Shown one piece after another: positions 1 to 5,067 of a DNA stretch of 5,755 nt. The stretch comes from Christiangramia sp. (GTDB lineage: Bacteria; Bacteroidota; Bacteroidia; Flavobacteriales; Flavobacteriaceae). A model generated the notes under the pieces. The model saw only the letters and a program-made list of their open reading frames with translations. It made no database searches and was not told the DNA's origin. Positions within the stretch are counted from its first letter, which is position 1. Every line of letters begins with the position of its first letter. The stretch covers positions 1-5,755 of the forward strand of contig JAHELO010000122.1 of the NCBI GenBank assembly GCA_024644145.1, read 5' to 3'. Made by a program: the position numbers and the translations under genes.

Positions 1-268
1 AGTTACGCTAGTTAGGCACATATCCTGGCCAGGCCCTGAAAATAATATTGGGTAAAATTAATTAAAACTTCCATGAATCTCGCGGAACTTATATTGGCCT
101 ATTATATAATGTGTAAAAACAGGTAGGTAAATTTAATTTTTATTGAAGAAAAATTTCTTCCAGAGAAAAATTAAGATATTTTCGTGATTTTTTTAACAAA
201 AGTTGATCAAGTTATAACATTTGGCCTGATTATAGATTGCCGATTTATTGAACTACTAATTCAATCTT
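1..268. other. AT-rich non-coding region upstream of the lipoprotein gene
   Basis: No convincing gene is visible on either strand. A plus-strand frame is open from the left edge to a TAA at 53-55 and could be the last 17 codons of an upstream gene, but it is too short to support. The region holds a 10-bp palindrome CCTGGCCAGG (24-33), a 10-bp AT palindrome (101-110), an imperfect direct repeat TTGGCCT(G)ATTATA (94-106 and 221-234) and a nested inverted repeat (133-174). Any promoter for the lipoprotein gene should lie here. TAACATTTG at 215-223 resembles the Bacteroidota -7 element TAnnTTTG with one extra base, but no TTG sits at the right distance, so I make no promoter call. Confidence 0.6.
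133..174. repeat. Nested inverted repeat
   Basis: The outer arms TTAATTTTT (133-141) and AAAAATTAA (166-174) are perfect complements. Inside them GAAGAAA (145-151) and TTTCTTC (154-160) form a second perfect inverted repeat. As RNA this could fold into one long hairpin with an ATT/CAGAG internal loop. It lies 95 bases before the lipoprotein start. The arms are almost entirely A/T, so chance is a real possibility. An operator, a leader hairpin or the end of an upstream transcript are alternatives. There is no T-run after it that would mark a terminator. Confidence 0.4.
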
Positions 269-1450
269 ATGAAAAAAATTTTACTCTACTCTATGGTATT
301 GTTAGCGGTAGCCGCCTGCAGTACTAAAAAGCATGTCTCCGTTGCCCTTAATTCAGGAAATTATGAAACTGCTATCAATTCATCGGTTTCGAAATTAAGA
401 GCGAATAAATTCAAAAAAAGGAATGCAGAATACGTTTTTATGTTGCACGAGGCGTTTTATAAAGCAAATGAACGTGACCTGCGTTCTATTGAAAACTTGA
501 AAAGAGATGGTAATCCTGAATTTTATAGAAAAATTTATGATACCTATTTAAAACTCGATGCCCGCCAGAATAAAATAAGACCGCTTTTACCATTACAGGT
601 AGAAGGGAAGAAATTAGTCTTTAAGTTTACAGATTATAGGAATGATATTCATACAGCCAAAAATAAACTTACTGCATTCCTGTACGAAAAAGGGAATAAA
701 TTACTTACAAGCGGTAATAAGAGAAAAATAAGATCTGCCTACAATACTTTTAAATATCTCGATAAGATAAATCCTGGATATTCCAATACTAGAAGCCTGA
801 TGGAAGAAGCTCATCTTCTGGGGAAAGATCATATCTATGTTTCTGTACATAATGAGACAGATCTAATTATGCCTAAAGGTCTGGAAGATGAATTACTGGA
901 CATTGATTTTAATAATCAAAATAAATTCTGGAGCGAATTTTATACCAGGGAGTATGAGGGTGCTGATTTTGATTATTCAGTAGAGCTTGTCATTAAGGAT
1001 ATCCATATTTCACCGGAACATATCAAGGAACGTGAGTTTGAACGCGCCCGGGAGATCGTAGATGGCTGGAAATATAAGCTTGATAGAAATGGGAACGTGG
1101 CCAAGGACAGTCTTGGGAATGATATTAAAATTGATAATATCATAGAAGTAAAATGCAAGGTGCGGGAAAGTATTCAATCTAAAACTTCACAGATTGCCGC
1201 CAAAGTATTTTTTATTGATCTTGATACTAAAAATACTATTGATAATTTTGGTATAACGAGTAATTTCTTATTCGAGAATATATTCACTACAATAGATGGG
1301 GATAAGCGAGCTTTAAATAAGGAAGATATGGTTTATATAAATAATAAAATGCTACCTTTTCCTACCAATGAACAAATGATTTTTGATACAGGTCACGACC
1401 TGAAAATGCAATTGAAGAAAATAATTAAATCTTATAATATAAAATCCTGA
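269..1450 (+). CDS. Uncharacterised outer-membrane or periplasmic lipoprotein with TPR-like N-terminal half
   Basis: The 393-residue protein begins with a type II signal peptide: a KK n-region, a hydrophobic stretch (4-16) and a lipobox LAVAAC with the lipidated cysteine at 17. The following STKK lacks the acidic run that sends Bacteroidota lipoproteins to the cell surface, so a periplasm-facing anchor is the simpler guess. Residues 29-47 (SGNYETAINSS...) and 138-181 (LYEKGNKLL... ending in NPGYSNTR...EEA) look like helical tetratricopeptide-type units. From about 187 the protein becomes strand-rich, with a conserved-looking DY.VEL segment (235-240) and a DRNGN/DSLGND segment (272-285). I do not recognise a named family, and no catalytic motif is apparent. 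A scaffold or envelope-assembly role would be inference only. It stands alone, followed by its own intrinsic terminator. The ATG start is supported by the signal peptide beginning immediately. Confidence 0.85.
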   Translation: MKKILLYSMVLLAVAACSTKKHVSVALNSGNYETAINSSVSKLRANKFKKRNAEYVFMLHEAFYKANERDLRSIENLKRDGNPEFYRKIYDTYLKLDARQNKIRPLLPLQVEGKKLVFKFTDYRNDIHTAKNKLTAFLYEKGNKLLTSGNKRKIRSAYNTFKYLDKINPGYSNTRSLMEEAHLLGKDHIYVSVHNETDLIMPKGLEDELLDIDFNNQNKFWSEFYTREYEGADFDYSVELVIKDIHISPEHIKEREFERAREIVDGWKYKLDRNGNVAKDSLGNDIKIDNIIEVKCKVRESIQSKTSQIAAKVFFIDLDTKNTIDNFGITSNFLFENIFTTIDGDKRALNKEDMVYINNKMLPFPTNEQMIFDTGHDLKMQLKKIIKSYNIKS

Positions 1451-1501
1451 GTTGTTTAGACGATGTTCTAATCTGAACCTCAATCACCATTAAAAATTCT
1501 G

Positions 1502-1532
1502 AGAGGGCCTGGTTTAAATATCAGGCCTTTTT
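1502..1532 (+). terminator. Rho-independent terminator of the lipoprotein gene
   Basis: The GC-rich stem GGCCTG (1506-1511) pairs with CAGGCC (1522-1527), extended outward by wobble and A-T pairs, with a 10-base loop, and is followed directly by five T. It starts about 50 bases after the lipoprotein stop codon. Read on the minus strand, the stem is followed by CTCTCAG rather than a T-run, so it is not a good terminator for the converging GNAT gene. Confidence 0.85.
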
Positions 1533-1536
1533 ACAT

Positions 1537-2028
1537 TTATAAATTTTTTTCAAGAACATAATCATCCATAACAAAGCCCTTTCCTATATCCTGCACTATA
1601 GTACCCTTTATTTCGAATCCTAATTTTATATAAGCTTGAATAGAATCGACATTATTCTTGTTTACTGTAAGTCTTAATTTATCCAGGTCTAATTTTCTCG
1701 CCTGGTTGACAATAAATGATATGGCAATTCTACCCAGTCCATGGCCTCTCATATTTTTTAAAATATATAGTTTGCTCAAAAACAGCAACCTTTCTTCTAC
1801 TGTATAAGAGAAATATCCTATGCAGGCACGATTATTTAATATCATAAAATAACTATATCCATTTTTCAATTGATCCTCCATAGCCTTCACAGTTTGAAAT
1901 TTATTAAGCATATAGCTTACCTGCTCCGCGCCAATTATGGGAGTATAATGTTCAGTCCAGATTATTTTAGCCAGCGCCTCTATTTCTTGCAAATGCTCGA
2001 GAGTTTTAGCCTGTACAATTGTAGACAT
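1537..2028 (-). CDS. GNAT-family N-acetyltransferase
   Basis: This 163-residue single-domain protein is a GCN5-related N-acetyltransferase, transferring an acetyl group from acetyl-CoA to an amine on an unknown substrate in the cytoplasm. The acetyl-CoA pyrophosphate-binding motif R-x-x-G-x-G is RGHGLG at 94-99, preceded by the beta-4 strand LSKLYIL (85-91). The NKNNVDSIQAYIKLGF segment (123-138) is the typical C-terminal asparagine, helix and glycine-phenylalanine signature of the fold. Length is normal for the family. An N-terminal IWTEHYTPIIG segment (23-33) recurs, as I recall, in related Bacteroidota GNATs. The gene converges on the lipoprotein gene and diverges from the amidohydrolase gene. 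No Shine-Dalgarno site is seen, as usual for this phylum. Substrate cannot be deduced; small-molecule (for example polyamine) or protein acetylation are both possible. Confidence 0.88.
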   Translation of the reverse strand: MSTIVQAKTLEHLQEIEALAKIIWTEHYTPIIGAEQVSYMLNKFQTVKAMEDQLKNGYSYFMILNNRACIGYFSYTVEERLLFLSKLYILKNMRGHGLGRIAISFIVNQARKLDLDKLRLTVNKNNVDSIQAYIKLGFEIKGTIVQDIGKGFVMDDYVLEKNL

Positions 2029-2181
2029 AGTCTAAATGATATTATTTGCTGATTAATTTTAATTATAAGATATTAAAATATGGAAATTAGCATAAAGCAT
2101 TTTTTCTAAGTAGCGGTATTTCATTATTATTGAGTTTGTTTTTTTCTTTATAACTTGAGACTCCCAACGACACTAGCATCT
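2029..2181. promoter_or_regulatory. Divergent intergenic region with a weak plus-strand promoter candidate
   Basis: This AT-rich stretch separates the minus-strand GNAT start from the plus-strand amidohydrolase start and should hold promoters for both. On the plus strand TTG (2130-2132) lies 16 bases before TATAAC (2149-2154), which continues into TTG (2155-2157). This is a loose match to a TTG/TAnnTTTG Bacteroidota promoter or to a TATAAT box, and would give a leader of roughly 20 bases to the ATG at 2182. I see no clear element for the minus-strand gene. Confidence 0.25.
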
Positions 2182-3510
2182 ATGAGAACTACTCACCTTA
2201 GTCTATTATTTTTCTTTTTAAATATCTTTTTTCTTTCTGGCCAGAATAATGGATTCTATATCCAGGCGGGGACAATGTATGATAGTGAATCAAATAGTTT
2301 GGTTCAGGATCGGGTGATTCATGTAAAGGGTAAAAAAATATTGAGTGTAGAGGAGGGCGATAATATTCCAGAAAATGCAAATGTAATAGACCTTCGGGAT
2401 TATACTGTACTTCCAGGTTTAATTGATGCACACACCCATGTGCTGTTTAACCAGGAGCTCAAGGACGATTTTTCCAAACACAGTATCGCTACCCTCGTGC
2501 TGGAAAGTGAAGCATTGAGAGCACTCAGGGGAGTGGAAAGAGCAAGATCTTATCTAGATGTAGGGATTACATCTATCAAAGATCTAGGGAATTCAGGTCC
2601 ATTTTTAGATGTAGCTTTAAGGGATGCGATTAATGAAGGTTCTGTGCAAGGCCCAAGAATTTTTGCCGTAGGAAAGATCATATCCAGTGCCGGCGGGCAG
2701 ATATATGGTGTTAATGAGGAATACCAGGGAATAATCGAGCAGGAATACCGGGTTATTAAAGATAAGGATGATGCTATTAATGCGGTTCGGGAACATGTTA
2801 ATCAAGGAGTAGATCTTATCAAGATATGTGCAGATAATCTTCCAAACAATACCAGACTAACTATACAGGAAATGCAATCTATAGTTGAAACAGCCCATGA
2901 TTACGGACTTACAGTGACCGCACACTCTGTAAATAACAAATCGGCCTGGGAAGCTATTAAAGCAGGAGTAGATGGAATAGAACATGGCTTTTTCATTGCA
3001 GATACCACACTTAGTTTGATGGCTAAGGAAAAAGTATATCTGGTTCCCACAGAAAATAGCCGCAATTATATGGAAAGCTATTACCTCCCGGAAGGCAGTG
3101 TTCCGGGAGAACCTACATGGATAGATAGTTATATAACCCGTATGCAGGATAGATTACAGAATGCAATTGAGAAAGGAGTTACAATAGTGGCAGGATCTGA
3201 TAATTATACCAACATACATGTACCCCGTGGTGTATCGTCGCGAGATATGTTCAGAGCTTATTTTGACTCGGGAATGAAACCTTTAGATATTTTACAATCA
3301 TCTACCTATCTCTCTGCTAAAAGTTTAAAGAAAGAAAAAGAAATAGGAGTGATACAGGCAGGAGCTTTTGCCGATATAATTGCCATAAAAGGGGATCTGG
3401 AAAATGATTTTATCAAGGCTATAGAAGAGGTCGTTTTTGTAATGAAAGACGGACAGGTATATTTAAAAGAGGCTGAAGGGTCAACTTCCAGGATTTCTGA
3501 TATGGAATAA
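2182..3510 (+). CDS. Secreted metal-dependent amidohydrolase (imidazolonepropionase / Xaa-Pro dipeptidase-like)
   Basis: The 442-residue protein has an N-terminal Sec signal peptide (hydrophobic core about 6-18, cleavage probably near SG/QN at 20-21), so it should act in the periplasm. The rest is an amidohydrolase TIM barrel with the small flanking beta domain. The metal-binding residues are all visible: HTH (H84, H86) in LPGLIDAHTH, a probable carboxylated lysine K214 in DLIKICAD, H248 in TAHS, H268 in GIEHG and the catalytic D340 in AGSDN. This arrangement matches the COG1228 group, whose studied members include binuclear-zinc Xaa-Pro and Xaa-Arg/Lys dipeptidases. Cleavage of dipeptides or N-acyl amino acids is therefore the likely activity, but the exact substrate is inference. 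The open frame extends upstream to a TTG at 2155; I prefer ATG 2182 because it places a compact signal peptide at the N-terminus. It converges on a GNAT gene with only 31 bases between stop codons. Confidence 0.9.
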   Translation: MRTTHLSLLFFFLNIFFLSGQNNGFYIQAGTMYDSESNSLVQDRVIHVKGKKILSVEEGDNIPENANVIDLRDYTVLPGLIDAHTHVLFNQELKDDFSKHSIATLVLESEALRALRGVERARSYLDVGITSIKDLGNSGPFLDVALRDAINEGSVQGPRIFAVGKIISSAGGQIYGVNEEYQGIIEQEYRVIKDKDDAINAVREHVNQGVDLIKICADNLPNNTRLTIQEMQSIVETAHDYGLTVTAHSVNNKSAWEAIKAGVDGIEHGFFIADTTLSLMAKEKVYLVPTENSRNYMESYYLPEGSVPGEPTWIDSYITRMQDRLQNAIEKGVTIVAGSDNYTNIHVPRGVSSRDMFRAYFDSGMKPLDILQSSTYLSAKSLKKEKEIGVIQAGAFADIIAIKGDLENDFIKAIEEVVFVMKDGQVYLKEAEGSTSRISDME

Positions 3511-3542
3511 TTACATACATTTATAATACCGCGGTAATTACC
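3508..3542. repeat. Overlapping palindromes between convergent stop codons
   Basis: TACCGCGGTA (3527-3536) and GGTAATTACC (3533-3542) are both perfect 10-bp palindromes sharing GGTA. In addition TAATTAC (3508-3514, including the amidohydrolase TAA) is the inverted copy of GTAATTA (3534-3540). The whole 31-base gap between two convergent genes is thus self-complementary in several alternative ways. It may work as a bidirectional transcript-end hairpin, but there is no T-run on either strand, so an intrinsic terminator is not demonstrated. Confidence 0.45.
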
Positions 3543-4078
3543 TATTTAGAGTAATATTTCTTCCATTCTGCCAGAAGGATGGAATATACGTCTACATTAA
3601 TTTTTTCAGAATTTTTAATTTCGCATTCTCGCATGGTACCTTCCAGGGTAAAATGGATTTTTTCTAAGGCCTTTTTACATTTTAGGTTTTCACTAACAAC
3701 AAAGCCTTCAATCCTGTTGAGGTCTAATTTTGTGAATCCATATTCAAAAAGCCGGGGCATAATTTCTTTTAATATCCCGCGACCCCAGAAATCTTTAATA
3801 AGCCACAATCCAATTTCTGCCTTTCGGTGCATTTTATTAAGACCATTGAAGCCTGCAGCACCGCAGAATTGCTCGTTTAGAATATCGTAGATACCCCACC
3901 AAATTCCGGTTTCATTATTTCGTAAATTTTCATACCATTCCATTTGTTCTGTAGTAGCCTCAAGGGTAGGGAAATGTACATCATAATATCTGGTAATCTC
4001 GGGATCAGACAGGCCTTTATGAATATTAGAAATGTCCGTAGGTTGTATTTCTTTAAGCAGGTAGTTTTCAGTTCTCAT
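3542..4078 (-). CDS. RimJ/RimL-type GNAT N-acetyltransferase
   Basis: This 178-residue protein resembles the RimJ/RimL branch (Acetyltransf_3) of GNAT acetyltransferases. The start LLKEIQPTDISNIHKGLSD (7-25) followed by ITRYYD is the usual N-terminal strand and helix. AEIGLWLIKDFWGRG (87-101) carries the acetyl-CoA loop, in which WGRG (98-101) stands for the R-x-x-G-x-G region. VSENLKCKKALEK (128-140) with the following LEGTMRE (145-151) is the characteristic C-terminal signature. Members acetylate protein N-termini or small molecules such as antibiotics; the substrate here is unknown. It lies 104 bases downstream of the GDCCVxC gene on the same strand, so it could be the last gene of that unit or have its own promoter. 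No Shine-Dalgarno site is visible. Confidence 0.87.
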   Translation of the reverse strand: MRTENYLLKEIQPTDISNIHKGLSDPEITRYYDVHFPTLEATTEQMEWYENLRNNETGIWWGIYDILNEQFCGAAGFNGLNKMHRKAEIGLWLIKDFWGRGILKEIMPRLFEYGFTKLDLNRIEGFVVSENLKCKKALEKIHFTLEGTMRECEIKNSEKINVDVYSILLAEWKKYYSK

Positions 4079-4182
4079 TAATTAAGATTAGCGGAGTGCT
4101 TTGAATTTTAAAAATTAAATAATTTTCCACATTTAGGATATAATTTCGGTTACGACATTTTGATAAGAGAATGAATATCGTC

Positions 4183-4386
4183 TTAACAACCTTTATTCTG
4201 CTGTATGGGGGGACAGGGATTTGTTCCATAGGAGCAGTAAACACAGCAATCACCTTCCCTGGGCTTTAAGACCTCGCTACAATTTTCACATTTATAGAAA
4301 AATTCACAGGCATTCATGGGCATGGTTTCATTTTTTTTATATCCGCAGTGGGGGCAGGTAATTTCAGAATCTAATTTTATTTTCAT
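4183..4386 (-). CDS. GDCCVxC-domain cysteine-rich small protein (cysteine form)
   Basis: The 67-residue protein contains ten cysteines: a zinc-ribbon-like pair of knuckles C11-x-x-C14 and C33-x-x-C36, a further C27, the signature GDCCVYCSYG (45-54) with C47, C48 and C51, and C58 and C67 near the end (CPPIQQNKGC). The GDCCVxC signature defines a small bacterial family that I recall being annotated as GDCCVxC domain-containing (seleno)protein, because some members carry selenocysteine; this one has cysteine throughout and no in-frame TGA. Metal binding or a redox/thiol role is likely, but function is not established. The reading frame extends upstream to an ATG at 4455 inside the TfoX-like gene. 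I chose ATG 4386 because it gives the family's usual size, starts with the MKIKLDSEITCP-type N-terminus, and removes the overlap. Confidence 0.85.
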   Translation of the reverse strand: MKIKLDSEITCPHCGYKKNETMPMNACEFFYKCENCSEVLKPREGDCCVYCSYGTNPCPPIQQNKGC

Positions 4387-4410
4387 GATTGCTGGATGTT
4401 TAACACTGGT

Positions 4411-4434
4411 AAAAATAACAATATGGTTATTTTT
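4411..4434 (-). repeat. AT-rich hairpin at the end of the TfoX-like gene
   Basis: AAAAATAAC (4411-4419) and GTTATTTTT (4426-4434) are perfect 9-bp inverted repeats around a 6-base loop, overlapping the stop codon of the TfoX-like gene (4427-4429). Only one pair is G-C, at the loop. On the minus strand the stem ends in a run of U, so it could weakly attenuate transcription into the GDCCVxC gene or protect the upstream mRNA end. Confidence 0.4.
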
Positions 4435-4759
4435 TTCCGGCAGCTTTCTGAGCAATTTTAAGGGATTGATTTGCCCATTCCTTTAGCAGGCTTCTATCAT
4501 CAAGGATATCTGGAGGAACTTCCCAATAAGGCATTCCTTTCTTTTTACTGCCTGAAAAGAATGGCCGCATATCTCTTTCCTCATATTGTTGGCGGTTGGT
4601 CTCATCTACTTTAAAGCGCAAGGTGTCGTTAGCGATCATGGCGAACATTACTCCATTGGTAAAAATCCCAATTCCTCCAAACATCTTTTTGATTTCAATA
4701 TCACCAAATAACGCGAATTGTTCCTGAACGTATTTTAAATAATCCTCGTTAACAGCCAT
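4427..4759 (-). CDS. TfoX N-terminal-domain protein
   Basis: The 110-residue protein is a stand-alone TfoX/Sxy N-terminal domain. The diagnostic segment is IKKMFGGIGIFTNGVMFAMI (23-42), followed by LRFKVDE (47-53), the PF/G/KKKGMPYWEVP segment (66-82) and a C-terminal helix rich in Ala/Lys/Gln. In gammaproteobacteria TfoX/Sxy promotes expression of competence genes with CRP, and the full protein also has a C-terminal domain; that domain is absent here. Single-domain homologues are common in many bacteria and mostly uncharacterised, so no competence role should be assumed. It is the first gene of the minus-strand set, 40 bases before the GDCCVxC start. The ATG is preceded by an A-rich leader typical of this phylum. 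Confidence 0.88.
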   Translation of the reverse strand: MAVNEDYLKYVQEQFALFGDIEIKKMFGGIGIFTNGVMFAMIANDTLRFKVDETNRQQYEERDMRPFFSGSKKKGMPYWEVPPDILDDRSLLKEWANQSLKIAQKAAGKK

Positions 4760-4808
4760 TTTTTTTGTTTATAATCCAGGGAGCATCCTTGATGACAAGA
4801 TAACATTT

Positions 4809-4839
4809 TTTGAGCTGCAACTTTATGTATCTACGTTTA
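4809..4839 (+). promoter_or_regulatory. Bacteroidota-type promoter candidate
   Basis: TTTG (4809-4812) is followed after 19 bases by TACGTTTA (4832-4839), which matches the -7 consensus TAnnTTTG at all but the last base. The spacing is in the expected range for the Bacteroidota primary sigma factor. Transcription would begin about 4844-4846, ten bases before the terminator stem. Such motifs also occur by chance in AT-rich DNA. Confidence 0.35.
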
Positions 4840-4854
4840 TATAGTGGGTATGTA

Positions 4855-4895
4855 CCTGGTAGTATTCCTTTTAAGGATGAACCAGGCTTTTTTTT
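4855..4895 (+). terminator. Orphan Rho-independent terminator
   Basis: CCTGGT (4855-4860) pairs with ACCAGG (4881-4886), and inside it TCCTT (4866-4870) faces AAGGA (4873-4877), giving a two-part stem. One C then precedes eight T (4888-4895). The T-run fixes the orientation as plus strand. No plus-strand gene lies upstream; the nearest upstream gene is on the opposite strand. It therefore ends either a small RNA, transcription antisense to the TfoX-like gene, or a short leader of the prolyl oligopeptidase gene. Confidence 0.75.
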
Positions 4896-5067
4896 ATAGG
4901 TTTGCCAGAAGCATCCATAGCATTTAATATAGGCCTGGCCGTTATGTTTTATTTGATATTCCTTTCTTATTGCTATTGATTTGTTAATTTTAACGCGAAA
5001 TAAATTAATTAACCTGAGCTAAACCCCTACCATTTCTGCTCGTAGAACTTAACCCAATATCTTAATA

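Larger units (their letters stand above)
4760..5067. other. Divergent intergenic region between TfoX-like and prolyl oligopeptidase genes
   Basis: This 308-base stretch separates two divergent genes. It contains no supportable protein gene: the longest plus-strand frame starting at ATG 4850 has only 25 codons and runs through the terminator hairpin. Its clear element is a plus-strand intrinsic terminator (4855-4895), preceded by a promoter-like pair (4809-4839). The remaining 172 bases to the prolyl oligopeptidase start are AT-rich with no confident promoter; TAATTTTA at 4985-4992 resembles a -7 element but lacks a TTG at the right distance. Confidence 0.6.

Noticed and set aside
2..55. Plus-strand frame open from the window edge to TAA, possible C-terminus of an upstream gene
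   Set aside because: Only 17 codons with no recognisable motif and a palindrome inside; cannot be told from chance.
1502..1532. Terminator acting in both directions
   Set aside because: On the minus strand the stem is not followed by a T-run, so only the plus-strand role is supported.
2155..2181. Nine-codon upstream extension of the amidohydrolase from a TTG
   Set aside because: TTG is a rare start, the extension moves the signal peptide inward, and it overlaps the promoter candidate; ATG 2182 fits better.
3579..3890. 103-codon plus-strand open frame
   Set aside because: Lies wholly opposite the RimL-type GNAT gene and has no recognisable domain; it is a shadow of that gene.
4068..4253. 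61-codon minus-strand open frame over the gap between the GDCCVxC and GNAT genes
   Set aside because: Overlaps the end of one gene and the start of the next in another frame and resembles no protein family.
4387..4455. 23-codon upstream extension of the GDCCVxC protein into the TfoX-like gene
   Set aside because: The extension overlaps a gene, covers the intergenic hairpin, and has no family resemblance; the ATG at 4386 gives the usual N-terminus.
4850..4927. Small plus-strand frame starting ATG TAC CTG, hydrophobic at first sight
   Set aside because: Ends after 25 codons and runs straight through the terminator stem and T-run, so it is better explained as structured RNA.
24..4940. GGCCAGGCC (27-35) and its inverted copy GGCCTGGCC (4932-4940) as ends of a mobile element
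   Set aside because: Only nine bases match, flanks differ, no transposase or target duplication is present, and the genes between are ordinary.
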